In this document: positions 1 through 9,164 of the stretch, in pieces
How positions within the stretch are numbered: the first letter of the stretch is position 1
Layout: every line of letters starts with the position of its first letter
Origin: Chara braunii
Lineage: Eukaryota > Streptophyta > Charophyceae > Charales > Characeae
Assembly: GCA_003427395.1 (NCBI GenBank)
Contig: BFEA01000119.1
Span: 2,786,744 to 2,809,722, forward strand
Direction: 5' to 3'
Length of the DNA stretch: 22,979 bases
Notes under the pieces: generated by a model
The model's input: the letters and a program-made list of their open reading frames with translations, nothing else
What the model was told of the DNA's origin: nothing
The model's database searches: none
Program-made: the position numbers and the translations under genes

Positions 1-24
1 AAGTTATTCCAAGATATACTTATT

Positions 25-28
<4 letters not shown>

Positions 29-94
<66 letters not shown>
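29..94. repeat. (CT)33 dinucleotide microsatellite
   Basis: Uninterrupted CT dinucleotide run, followed to about 140 by further C/T-rich sequence. All purine on the opposite strand. Pure tracts of this length are typical of plant and algal intergenic DNA and are length-polymorphic. Its true length may be mis-assembled. Confidence 0.97.
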
Positions 95-97
<3 letters not shown>

Positions 98-347
98 CCA
101 CTCTGTCTCTCCTTTCGCCTTGCCCCCTCTCCCCCTCCCCTTCACTTGACATATAACTAACCCCTTCTCCCTTCACTTGGAAACATTGCCAGGGTACAGA
201 CGGTAAACAAAATCAGACTTCACTTGGTGGAGAAAGAGGGCAAGGGGAGGATAGCCGGTCCCTTGTGCCACCAAGGAGGCAAAAAAGAGAGGACATTTGA
301 AAAAGTGGGAGAAAGGCAGGATCCGGAAAGAAGCATAAGTTGAGAAA

Positions 348-356
348 GAGGTAAGT
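348..356 (+). promoter_or_regulatory. Strong 5' splice-donor-like site GAG|GTAAGT
   Basis: The nonamer GAG|GTAAGT matches the eukaryotic donor consensus MAG|GTRAGT at nearly every position. It lies about 2.6 kb upstream of the first acceptor-preceded ORF (P1), on the same strand, with no open frame needing it locally. It could be the common leader donor for the downstream ORFs (inference). Sites this good occur by chance every few tens of kb, so transcript evidence is needed. Confidence 0.4.
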
Positions 357-510
357 TTGACTCAACCATTTCCCCGACTTCATGACTATAAGAAGAGAAT
401 GGGCTGATTGAGCATCAAGAGGGAACAAAGAGCAGCCAAAGGATTTGAAAAGATAGGCATGTGGGAAGGGCTATGTGTTGACCCCCAATGGGGGATTGTA
501 TGGATCTTCT

Positions 511-537
511 TGCTTGTGTGGGATTGTGCAGGTGAGT
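511..537 (+). promoter_or_regulatory. Fused acceptor/donor, recursive-splice-like site
   Basis: A T/G-rich stretch ends in gtgcag at 526-531, immediately followed by gtgagt (532-537). An acceptor-like CAG therefore abuts a donor-like GTGAGT. The acceptor half resembles the one before P2 (ttgtgcag, 3830-3837). It can be read as a second strong donor CAG|GTGAGT or as a zero-length-exon (recursive) site. Sequence match only. Confidence 0.3.
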
Positions 538-2911
538 GATGGCTAGAAATGCCTTGAGCGGGATAGGGGCGAGAGGAACTGNGCACCAAGAGTGAAAGGG
601 AAGAGGGACAAAGGGGNTATGGGACCCTTGACATAGAGCCAAACCATGGGAATGACTTTTCAGTATGAAGACTCGGAGTGTAAATGAGAGTGTAATCGTA
701 CCAAGGAAATTGTGATGATGTGTGTGCATGCATATGAGGACCCCGAAAGGACTAAGGGACCTACTTCAATAAGGAGGAAAACAAATTATGAGACCCGATG
801 GATGCGTAGAGGCGAGGAAGAAGATGGCTCCGCCGCACCCCGATGACGCCATATAGCCACAATGCTTAGGGAAATGGTGCGTGGCCTAAGGATGACGCTT
901 AGCCTACGCACAAGAAAAGAGAAATACTCAAAGAACCCTTGAGCTGCATGCGTATTGGAAGGAGCAATTGCATGAGAACACAACAAAGAAGCAAAAAAAA
1001 TAAGCGTTGCGGAACGACCAGCGAGTCTGCCACCCGGCGTGAGGGCTGAGCTACATCCTCAATGTCAAAGCTCTCTCCCGCGATGGCCCACCCCCACCCA
1101 TATCAAAGCACTAGGTGGGGGTGACCTTGGGACGAATGGTCCGCGTCCTGAGCATGAGTGTGGGCGGGCCGAGCCAACTGGGACCCGCAGTGGGGTCGAC
1201 TAAGGCTCGAAAGTCTACCGGGGTTTGGCCCTACAAAAATGGTGGAGGTGCCGGGTATGGGGTTAAATTGACCCTTGCGATTCTGATGGGGGCGCCCAAC
1301 GCATTGACGCGTACACAACCCAAGATAAGGAAAATGGACTTGTGTTTGCTCTTTCCCTTGTGAGAAATCAGATTTGAGGGTGGCTGGGCGCATGGCATGG
1401 CCAGGCTTGGAGGTATAACATGCATGCTATGCACTTGATCAACCATTCCTTTGAGGAATGGCTTTAGCCCTCCTTTGTCCGGTGCTGGTGTTCGCAAGTG
1501 CGGGGAAGCCTTGGGCAAGTCGCAGGTCGACCCTTCCTCTTCGTATGAAAGAAAGGCTCCGGTTACCTGGCAAGCGGTTGGTGCTTGGCTTAGGCCAGGT
1601 TCCAATGAAAATCCCATGGCGGAGTGATCCGACCGAAGGGGGGCTTTCGCCCTTCTTCTTTGAGCCCAGCGGGCTCATGCACTTTGCACTTTTTTTTTTT
1701 TTAATGATTGAAGGAACCAACACGAACACAACGGGTCATCAAGAAAGAACAATCCCACCCTATGAAAGGACAAACAAGCGAAGAAAAATAAAATGAAGGG
1801 AGTTGCTAGACTCCAAGGAAAACTAGCTCACCCTTGAAGATTCTCACGAGAAGGAACCAACCACTATGTATGAAAGTAGGGGGAGTGACACTCATTGTCC
1901 TGAGATAAAATTTGTGAGTAATGGGTAGGAAGCGCTGGGTGCACCAAGGGAATGACACTTGTACTATGTGTGTCCCACTTGGGACTTGTGTTTGCATGAT
2001 GGGGTTTGAGCGTCCTGCCTTTCGGAAGGAAAAGATTGGTCTGCACCGACCAGTGCCGGTTGCGAAACGTCGTTCTCTTTTGTAAGTTGTCGTGTGTTCA
2101 TATGTGGAGGTCAGGCCACCGAGCTGTCGAACGCGAGTCTGTCACGTCGGTTGATTAGTAGCATTCTCGTTCGAGCAGTGACGGGCTTCGGCTCAATGAT
2201 CTGTCGGACGAAGTGTGAAATCTCCTCAAGCGGGGCTTAGCCTGTTGGCTGGCGGAGGGAGTACCACTGCATGCGGACAAAGACGGAGCTTCGGAGGCAA
2301 TTAGTAGCTTCCCGTAGCATGGTTTTGGGAAAGGCTGATTCTTGTCGGACCGATGGAAGTGAATGCCCGGACGACTGACTTTGTCCTTGTATTTAGGCAC
2401 TCAAGGTAACCCTTGGTGTCGGTATGGATGTGCAAAGCAGCAAGACGGGATGGGGTATTATGGGTAAGGAGGAAAGGGCGAATGCCTTGCCGAGACCTGG
2501 GTACCGCGCTCGCGACGGTTGAGCTGCGCTTCAGGTATGGGATAAAACTCTACCGATAGTACCAGCGGAGAGACCATATTGGGGATGGCCGGTGAGGAGA
2601 TGACCGGCCCGTATGTGAGGTTGCTTGATTTTCTTTTATGTGTTCCCCCTCTGTAAAAATTGATTGAGCTTGGATTGTTGGACGCACACTCTTCTAAGTC
2701 TATTCCCCCTCCCATCTAAGTCCACACGAGTAAGAGATGATCGGAAGGAAGGAGGATAGAGGTCAATTGCAATGGAACCAAGAGAAAGAATGTGGGCAAA
2801 TGGATGGCCGACCGAGGGAATTATGGGAAGGAGGTACTTAGGAATGGGGAGGTAAAATAGGGAGACCTTGATGAGGGTCTGAAATAATTCTCATCTAGGA
2901 CAAGGGTTGAC

Positions 2912-2951
2912 CTGACCAAAAGGATCGGTTTGTGCCTTTTTATGAAAACAG
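2912..2951 (+). promoter_or_regulatory. 3' splice-acceptor-like site before P1
   Basis: A branch-point-like CTGAC (2911-2916) is followed by a T-rich stretch (2929-2942) and AAAACAG ending at 2951, 21 nt before the P1 ATG. The same arrangement recurs before P2, P4, gag and the 13873 ORF. This suggests that the ORFs are reached by splicing rather than by scanning through a long leader. Confidence 0.45.
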
Positions 2952-2972
2952 GTGTCGGGTGCTGAAAACAAG

Positions 2973-3776
2973 ATGGCGCGATGGTTGCCTTCCCCGATCT
3001 ATACTAGCAGCCCGGAAATGCCAGTAGATGTAAAGGATGGGGTAGCGGTCGTCCTCCCGGAAAATGGAACGTGGACGGACCTTGAACCAGCGTATCAAAC
3101 GGTAATACTGGAAGGAGAGGATGCTTTCCTTTGGATAGAAACAATATGGACTAATGTCAGCTTGACGAGGTTGTCACCAAATTTAATGGATTTGGAATTC
3201 CGAGGGACAGTGGAAGCCCGGGGGTGGGTCTACTTGTCGCAAGATGGGAAGAAAGTTATGATCATAGAGTTGGCACTCGGGAATACGTCGGACGAGTTGT
3301 TTAGGAAGGCAGAAGCGGAGGTTGTGTGGGCTGCATGTCAACGGAGGGAAATGAAAATGGAAAAGGTAGACGTACGGGTGAAATTTAGGGATAGAGGAAG
3401 TATGAGGCGACCCGTAAGAACCATGCGATGTGTGCTGCCCTCCTTCCTAGTGGATGCGGTTTTCAGAACTCGGAGCAGGCTAGTACGGATATGCCAGTCC
3501 ATGACGAACCTCGGGTTATACCAATACGCTAGGCATGATTTTTTTCGGTTATCAGTAGAGATGGGGCCGTTCGAGAGGAACTGGGCGGAGGAGCTGGCCG
3601 AGACACTAAACTGCCTTTGCATAGACAATATCTTTGTCCCTAGCGCTGTGCATTGGGGGATAGTCTATAGGAATGTGGCAATAGGGGAGACGTTTCTAGA
3701 TGGGGTAAGGGAGTTGATGTACGACGAGGAGGACGACTTCAGTAATGAAGATGAAGATGAAGAGATAGAGGACTAG
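2973..3776 (+). CDS. P1: unknown protein, first of four tandem paralogues
   Basis: Intact 267-aa frame ending in TAG. The ATG at 2973 is chosen because it has A at -3 and G at +4, lies 21 nt after an acceptor-like CAG, and lines up with the M-(A/T)-R starts of the three neighbours. I do not recognise the family and no catalytic motif is evident. Features shared with P2-P4 are: an aromatic/acidic stretch ending in W (LWIETIW, about residue 110 of the chain or earlier); a strand-like block L-S-x-D-G followed by LALG; a P-x-F-L-V block; then E-M-G-P-F (residues 196-200) with a downstream E-L; and a C-terminal block (IGETFLDGVRELM). P1 alone has a strongly acidic tail after residue 245. There is no signal peptide or membrane segment. 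It is the only paralogue with no frame lesion. Accessory retroelement protein or host cluster gene are both possible. Confidence 0.7.
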   Translation: MARWLPSPIYTSSPEMPVDVKDGVAVVLPENGTWTDLEPAYQTVILEGEDAFLWIETIWTNVSLTRLSPNLMDLEFRGTVEARGWVYLSQDGKKVMIIELALGNTSDELFRKAEAEVVWAACQRREMKMEKVDVRVKFRDRGSMRRPVRTMRCVLPSFLVDAVFRTRSRLVRICQSMTNLGLYQYARHDFFRLSVEMGPFERNWAEELAETLNCLCIDNIFVPSAVHWGIVYRNVAIGETFLDGVRELMYDEEDDFSNEDEDEEIED

Positions 3777-3810
3777 GACTTCTAAGAGGGGTAGGGTGAC
3801 TTAACTTAGG

Positions 3811-3837
3811 GAGGAATGATGGTCTGGTATTGTGCAG
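3811..3837 (+). promoter_or_regulatory. 3' splice-acceptor-like site before P2
   Basis: A CTTAAC branch-point-like motif (within 3799-3807) is followed by a T/G-rich stretch and TTGTGCAG ending at 3837. It falls 61 nt after the P1 stop and 3 nt before the first ATG of P2 (3841), so nearly the whole P1-P2 spacer is taken up by this signal. Confidence 0.45.
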
Positions 3838-3849
3838 GAAATGAGAAAG

Positions 3850-4543
3850 ATGACTAGAGAAGAAAGGATGATGGAATACCCCTTCAAAGGCTGGGAACCA
3901 CAGCGACTGGATTGGGTTTGAGGTTGCCCGGGACTTGTCATATGTATGGATAGAGCGGATTTGGAACCCGATAAGGAAAGAGGAAGGTTGGGATGATATA
4001 GCAGAAGGCAAGGTAGAGTCAGTTGGAACGATTGTCCTTTCCGAGGATGGATGGCACCTGTTTTGCACCACGTTAGCGATGGGACAGGACCCGATGTGGC
4101 TTCTAGGGGGTGCCGAGGCCCGAACCCGAAAGGAAGGCAAGTTGTTCGCGAACGAGGGATGGGACGAAGTTAGTAGCAGAGTTGTGATGGGAGGATGGAA
4201 GAAACTCAAACCTCCAAGTCTACGGATAACGGCTTGGGTACCGAAATTCATAGCTGAGTGGTTTGGGGGGGTTGAGCACATTTTAGAAGTAGCCGACTCC
4301 ATGAGAAAGGTGCATATAGAGTGTGTCTGGCTGACTGAGGAGTTCTATAGGCTCTCATTGAAATATGGGCCCTTCTACGGAAATAAAGTCGAGGAAGTCA
4401 TCATCGTCCTAAGAATAGGCAGGTATGACCGCCTAGAGGTAGAGGCGGAGTCTTGGGACTCCATAGTTAGCCAGGAGGCGGCGGCCGCACCCTCCTACGT
4501 AGACGACGTCTTTAAACTATTTGAGGTACTGTGGTTCGACTGA
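3850..4543 (+). pseudogene. P2: paralogue of P1/P3/P4, frame-broken near its start
   Basis: ATG codons at 3841 and 3850 open a frame whose start (M-T-R-E-E-R) matches P3 (M-T-R-R), but it meets TGA at 3919-3921. The homologous protein continues in the +1 frame from about 3922 to the TGA ending at 4543. The family blocks in that second frame are WIERIW, the block LSEDGW followed by LAMG, V-P-K-F with FGGVE, the block K-Y-G-P-F followed by E-V (nt 4361 onward), and S-Y-V-D-D with L-F-E at the end. The missing two or so residues at the break point to a small indel rather than an intron. An alternative is that translation starts downstream and the N-terminus is dispensable. About 230 aa, slightly shorter than the others. 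Function unknown. Confidence 0.65.
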
Positions 4544-4849
4544 ATGAGGCCAAGGGGTCGAACACCGCGAAAAGACCTGAGTATGGAGGGTGTTTGTGAA
4601 GTGAGGTGTAACATAAGAAAGGGAGTGTGTACATTAGGCCGTAGATGGTGCATAAGGATCGAAACAAGGGGAAAGTGACAGCAACTGGAAAATGGGGGGG
4701 GGGTAGAATTGAACGTGTATGAGTTGGGGATAGCGGCAAGAACCAGTGTACGATAAGTAGGGAGGGTTGAAAGACTAAAACACGAAAGGCATGGAATCTC
4801 GGTGGGTGCAGCAATCAGACTAAGAAAGCAGGAAAGGAAACATTGCGAG
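4544..4849. other. P2-P3 spacer
   Basis: No gene is seen. It contains a G10 run (4694-4703) and two CAG sites (4809-4811, 4829-4831) just ahead of the P3 start. The second is followed by gaaagg, resembling the CAG|gaaatg before P2, but the upstream sequence is purine-rich, so this is the weakest acceptor candidate of the array. Confidence 0.5.
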
Positions 4850-5641
4850 ATGACCCGACGAATGACGTTCTGGGAGGATAGACCTCGTGGGATCCTGCCA
4901 CCAAGAATATCAGAAGGCAGGGCCGAAATAAGCCTACCGGCAAGAAATACGATAGGCAATCCAGTAATGGACTGGGTGGGGGTATAGTTGGTCGAAGATA
5001 CGGTGTACCTAGTAGTAAAGCTGGAATGGCGTGCGAGAGGGGAGTTCAGGGGCGTAGACTTGAACCGCCCAGGGCGTGTACATGCGATGGGATCCTTACA
5101 CCTGTCAGAAGAAGGATGGCGGACCTTTGGGATTGCTTTGGCTTCCGGGGATGACCCCGTACGAATGTTCGAAGGGGCATGGCAAATAACCTGGCGGGAG
5201 GGGTTTGAGTTTGCAAATCCGGAACGAGATGACGTGACGGCTGAGGTAAAAGTCGCCGCGGCAGGGGTTTTTGAGCTGCCAAATGAGGTCGTACGGATGA
5301 GTATACCACCCTTCCTACTAAGACGAATGGGAGGCATAGAACAAGTGGAGCAGGCGGTGACTACCGTAAATAGGCTAAATTTTGACGAAGCACTAATGTA
5401 TCGAGAAGACTATCGGGCCTTCCTAGAGATGGGGCCTTTCGGGAATGAACAAGGGCGCGAGGTGCTTTGTATTCTAAGAGCAGCGGTAAATGCTAGGCCA
5501 GGAGTGCCGCAAATAAGTAATGAGACGATGTGGAGAGTCATCCGGCGAGAGGTAGGTCGGGGCGCGGCCTACATAGATCATCTCTACCGGTTGTACGAAC
5601 AGCCAGAGGAGGCTACCGCTCCCAGGGGTTTAGAGGGATAG
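4850..5641 (+). pseudogene. P3: paralogue of P1/P2/P4 with an in-frame TAG
   Basis: The ATG at 4850 opens with M-T-R-R, like P2. The frame runs to a TAG at 4985-4987 and continues in the same frame to the TAG ending at 5641 (264 codons including the internal one). Alignment to P1 and P4 across this point needs no gap: the TAG sits where they have I and T, followed by a shared L. The family blocks then follow: VKLEW, the block LSEEGW followed by LASG, P-P-F-L-L with MGGIE, E-M-G-P-F (nt 5426 onward) with E-V, and A-Y-I-D-H-L-Y-R-L-Y-E. The TAG is either a decay mutation, most simply from CAG, or a readthrough codon. The same-frame continuation with preserved motifs shows at least that the lesion is recent relative to the duplication. 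Confidence 0.65.
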
Positions 5642-5717
5642 TTGGGACTAGAAAAGAGAAATGAAAACACGAAGGGCAAGGGAGGCAGTAGGTGGGCGGA
5701 TTCTGAAGATTGGCTGT

Positions 5718-5742
5718 AACCCTTTCTATGTGGACTATGCAG
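5718..5742 (+). promoter_or_regulatory. 3' splice-acceptor-like site before P4
   Basis: A CTGTAAC branch-point-like motif (5714-5720) is followed by ccctttct and ACTATGCAG ending at 5742, 101 nt after the P3 stop and 19 nt before the P4 ATG at 5761. It has good branch point, pyrimidine tract and CAG order. Confidence 0.45.
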
Positions 5743-5805
5743 GGAATCACCAAGGTAACAATGGCAGCAAGACGTGAGCGAATGGAACGCCAACCCCGTG
5801 TGTGA

Positions 5806-6576
5806 ATGGAACGCCAGCCTCGGTACCCTGGACCGCCCTGGAACAACGGTGGGCGATGGGAAGTATCCCTCCCGTCGAGTTCTACCTATCGAGGGTTCGA
5901 CACAGAATGGCGGGTCGTGACTTTGGGAAGGGACGCCGCCTTTATGTTGGTAGAATGTCGATGGACAGGGATGAGACTCCACCGAGGACCCGGAGACGAT
6001 CTGTTTTCTAATCTGGAAGTTACCGGGACCATATATCTGCCTGAGATCGGCTGGCATTCGTTGGGGGTGGAGATAGCACAAGGTCACGAGCTGGCACCGG
6101 TCTTTCAAAGGGTCGCCCGGACGTTGACCCGAATAGGACAATCGGTTAGGGGAAGAAGGAACGTGGGCTTGCTAGCCCTGATGGAAATGGGAGGTTGGAG
6201 GGAGTTCAGGGCACCGACCACACCGCTGAGATGCCGAGTGCCCCGTTTTATGATAGACCTCGTCTTCGGAAGCCTCGCAAGGGCGCGAGAGCTGGCAGAC
6301 TCAGCGATAGCCTTGGCAGGCCACTTTCCCTCCCCTACCATTGGGATGTTCTACGATGTCGCTGTGGAGCATGGGCCGTTCTGGGGAAACAGGGCACACG
6401 AATTACTAGAAGTCGTCCACATCCTGATGTTTTGTGCGCCTCGGCTAGACTGGACAGGGTGCGAACGCATAATCCAAAGGGAAATCGAGATAGGGGAGAA
6501 TTATCTAATGGGGGTGGCTCAACTATTCGAGGAGCCTACCGAACCGGAAGAGCCGCGAGGGCGAGAGCGGGATTAG
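5806..6576 (+). CDS. P4: fourth tandem paralogue of unknown function
   Basis: A 256-aa open frame ends in TAG. By analogy with P1-P3 the ancestral start is probably the ATG at 5761 (A at -3, G at +4). That frame meets TGA at 5803-5805 and restarts at once at ATG 5806. The segment 5779-5802 is repeated at 5803-5826 (both encode M-E-R-Q-P-R after the first codon), and the codon before ATG is CGA in the first copy and TGA in the second, a C-to-T change at a CpG. Family blocks are VECRW, the block LPEIGW followed by IAQG, V-P-R-F-M-I with FGSLA, the block E-H-G-P-F followed by E-L, and IGENYLMGVAQLFE at the end. No membrane or signal segment. It lies 471 nt upstream of the gag ATG on the same strand. 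Function not recognised. Confidence 0.68.
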   Translation: MERQPRYPGPPWNNGGRWEVSLPSSSTYRGFDTEWRVVTLGRDAAFMLVECRWTGMRLHRGPGDDLFSNLEVTGTIYLPEIGWHSLGVEIAQGHELAPVFQRVARTLTRIGQSVRGRRNVGLLALMEMGGWREFRAPTTPLRCRVPRFMIDLVFGSLARARELADSAIALAGHFPSPTIGMFYDVAVEHGPFWGNRAHELLEVVHILMFCAPRLDWTGCERIIQREIEIGENYLMGVAQLFEEPTEPEEPRGRERD

Positions 6577-7017
6577 CATCCACAGGCGGGTCAATAGGAC
6601 AGATCGAGTACAACTCGCTGCGTACGGAAGTTCGCCGATGGAAATAAGAAAGGGGCCTCGGACCTGGATGGCTAAAACCCACTAGAAAAAACAAAGAAGG
6701 GGGGGAGGCAGACTCCTAATGATTGACCATAACCCTGAAGGTCAAAAATGGGAAACGCCGCTCAGGAAGACTTCCCCTAGCAGGATGCCTAACCCGGACT
6801 CCCTCGCGTCGGCCGACGGGACAAGGGCACTACAAACGAGCTTGTGATAAAGGAAACCCAGTCACGTTCCTAGCTCGATTGGGCGGTAGGGCCAGTCGTG
6901 GCTCCACCTTAAGGAAGGCCAATCAGGAAACAGGGATAGGAAAGGAGGCTATAAAGATAAGCCAACAGAGCTGGGAGCCTAGGGAACCTAAATACCTCGC
7001 ATTGCGTGTGTCCTGGG
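6577..7017. other. P4-gag spacer with promoter-like and polypurine elements
   Basis: No gene is supported. It contains a polypurine stretch ending GGAGG (6693-6708, with G7), a CCAAT pentamer (6919-6923) and a TATAAAGA (6950-6957) 98 nt before the gag ATG. CCAAT and TATA are 30 nt apart in promoter order. They could drive gag directly, or they could be chance matches. Confidence 0.4.
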
Positions 7018-7036
7018 AATTCTTTGGCTTACGCAG
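7018..7036 (+). promoter_or_regulatory. 3' splice-acceptor-like site before gag
   Basis: The T-rich stretch ATTCTTTGGCTTAC leads into GCAG ending at 7036, 12 nt upstream of the gag ATG. It has the same short acceptor-to-ATG spacing as P1, P2 and P4. Confidence 0.4.
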
Positions 7037-7047
7037 AACTAGGCGAA

Positions 7048-8139
7048 ATGGCAACGGAGGAGGAGATAAATAACCGTAAGAGTGAAGGAGAACCAGACTT
7101 AGGAGGCAGTGCCGCACAAAGCGAAGGGGGGCAGAAGGACAGAGAATCGATAAATCCGGATGGCACCAAAAGGAACCGGAAGGAAATCTCCACAGAAGAA
7201 AGCTCGGGGAAAGCCGGGGGAAGCAAGCAAGGGACCCAGGGGGCCAAGGAAGGCAGAAGAAAGGATAGGACAAGCCCCCGAAACTCGGAAGGAGCCATGC
7301 CTAAGAAAGTAAGGGTCACGGATACGAGGCGCAGACTAGCCGAGATAGACAAGAGGACCGCGGAATACAAGGCAAAATTGATTGAGGAAATGATAACTGG
7401 GAACGAGGAAGGTCCTCTGCAGGAGGAACCCCGGGACGAACGGAAAGCCAACCAAGGTGGGACTGGACAAGGGGATAAAGGTAGTGACCGTGGGGGAACG
7501 CCGAGCAAGAGAAGGAAAGAGAGAGAGAACTCTCCGGGGATGGAAGCAGAAAAGGCTACGACTCCGCCAGCCATGGAAAGTAGGGCTAGCCGCCTGCCGA
7601 TCACGCCAGCAGTAGCGCGAGGATGCGAAGGACTTTGGAGCCTTAGGGAAAGAGTGTTGGGATGGTTTAACCCGGAAGGAACTATGAAAACCAGGGAGGG
7701 ACAGAAGACCGACAAGGAAAGTCCGGATAACAGTGTGGCAGGCGAGGCCAGCAGCTCCAGGGGCGGCCTTAAGAAGATAGTGTCGTCCCTCGCGCGAGCA
7801 CTAAACAAAAATCAAGGCTATCTGGCATACGCCAAGAAAAAGTTGACTTTCGATGGAGCAAACATCACAGAGTTCCTGATCGACTACGAGAACCTAGTTG
7901 CGTTAGTAAAGTGGACCGAGGAGGAAAAGATGGACCATCTAGGACAACATGTGTCATTAAGCCTAGGACGGGACAGAATGGCCATTGTAGTCGCAAGCCG
8001 GTCTTGGAAGGAGACCCGGGATGTGATGATGAGGAAGTACCTAGCGGCAGAGAAAATGGCAACGGAGGCCGACCTAGCGGCAGTTCAGAGGAAGAACTTC
8101 GCAACGTACAATGATTTCCTACGGGAATTACTCTGGTAG
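7048..8139 (+). pseudogene. gag: gag, first segment (capsid region)
   Basis: The ATG at 7048 (G at -3 and +4) opens a 363-aa frame. Residues 1-260 are highly charged, low-complexity and K/E/G-rich. Residues 268-363 resemble a Ty3-type capsid: it starts F-D-G-A-N-I-T-E-F, then has a helical stretch with W-T-E-E-E-K and ends with Y-N-D-F-L-R-E. The frame stops at TAG 8137-8139, but the protein clearly continues in another frame from about 8120-8172, so there is an indel near 8125. The structural protein would form the virus-like particle. The K/E-rich N-terminal half is longer than in compact gypsy Gags. Confidence 0.8.
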
Positions 8140-8171
8140 CACTAAGGATCCCCGGGGTCACGGACCGGATA

Positions 8172-9164
8172 ATGAGCAAATATTTCCTCAGGCAGTTCTC
8201 CAAGTTCGACAAAGACAAGATCCTGTCAGCCTACCAACTGACGAGCAAGTTCGTAAACACGCGGGATGTTGATTTTAGCACGATAACGGATCTGGCTGAG
8301 AAAACGGTAGTAACAGAGACGTTGGCCTTGCTTAAGGAAGGAGAGATTATAGATCTGATCGGTAGGACGGGCAACAAGGTAAAAAAGGGGATTGAAAGTC
8401 TACATGAACGGGTGCACGGGTTCGACAATAAGATTGAAAGGATGGAAGGCGCGCTACTGGTTATGCAAGCGCAAGTATCCCGACATGCCCTCCCTCCCCA
8501 GGAAGCTGTGGTCCCGCCAGGTGTAGCAAACCGGGGATTCAGACAGAGAGATCCTGCTAACGAGCAATGCAAGTACTGCACCGCGATAGGACATTATGTG
8601 CGCGCATGCGGGATGCGGCGAGCCATTATCATGCTCAACGGTCTAGAAATAACAGCCGTAGAAGCCGAACCGGTGGGCGAGATCATCTGGGATCAGCTAC
8701 AGGGGCGCGGGGCGCAGGCCAACTTTATTTTGGAAAGCGACGGACGTGACAGGGTGAACGCAACCACTCGACTGGGAACGGCCGGGAGAAAGATTAACCA
8801 TGACACCATTATGGAGGAGGTCGTCGGAAGCTCCGAACCCCAGGCGGAGCCTGAGGCCGAGGAACCAGAGAAAGTCTATGAGAAGCTTAGGGAAGAGGAG
8901 CCTGCGGACAAGGTTACCGCTGCTAAGAAGAAGTTCAGGTATCAAATCCCGATCTTAACCTTGCCTGAGCTCGACGACACCATTAGCAAGTTACTAGGAA
9001 CCATGGTGTCGGTGTGTTTTCAGACCATGCTGCAGGCTAGCCCTAGGTTGCTCAAAGGGCTCAGACAACTGTTGACTCGGAGGCGAGCAGAAATAGGCAA
9101 CAACCCCGAATTACCAGAAGGGGAGAGGGAGGAGGAAGCTCCGCAAGAAGTGGCTAACCTTTAG
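8172..9164 (+). pseudogene. gag: gag, second segment with CCHC zinc knuckle
   Basis: Continuation of gag in a shifted frame (ATG at 8172 is internal). A nucleocapsid zinc knuckle C-X2-C-X4-H-X4-C begins at residue 133 (nt 8568-8609: C-K-Y-C, then H, then C), the RNA-packaging motif of retroelement Gags. An acidic linker and a helical segment follow. The frame ends at TAG 9162-9164, and the protease region continues in exactly the same frame. The gag-TAG-protease layout resembles stop-codon readthrough in gammaretroviruses, but a CAG-to-TAG decay mutation is equally possible given similar changes in pol. Confidence 0.8.

Larger units (their letters stand above)
96..2919. other. Gene-free leader upstream of the ORF array
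   Basis: I see no supportable gene here on either strand. Open frames exist but are short, lack recognisable motifs and overlap each other. The stretch holds a C/T-rich start (96-180), three copies of the octamer ttcacttg (about 141-221), two ambiguous bases (582, 617), two strong splice-donor-like sites (351, 532) and a T13 homopolymer (1690-1702). If the downstream ORFs belong to one retroelement, this would be the place for a 5' LTR and untranslated leader. I could not find a matching copy at the 3' side. Confidence 0.6.

Noticed and set aside
1231-1617. Minus-strand 128-aa frame in the leader
   Set aside because: No family resemblance, overlaps other equally long frames on both strands, and lies in a stretch with no other sign of coding.
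2155-2320. Possible tRNA or other structured RNA gene
   Set aside because: The GC-rich inverted segments do not form a cloverleaf, and no A/B-box pair was found here or elsewhere in the window.
4495-5337. Minus-strand open frame of 280 aa across the P2-P3 junction
   Set aside because: It overlaps two members of the conserved paralogue family on the + strand and crosses a spacer; low-complexity Ser/Pro/Leu composition and no motif.
7029-7808. Long minus-strand open frame (259 aa) opposite gag
   Set aside because: It is antisense to a clear gag frame, Ser/Leu/Pro-rich as expected from the complement of K/E/G-rich coding sequence, and has no recognisable motif.
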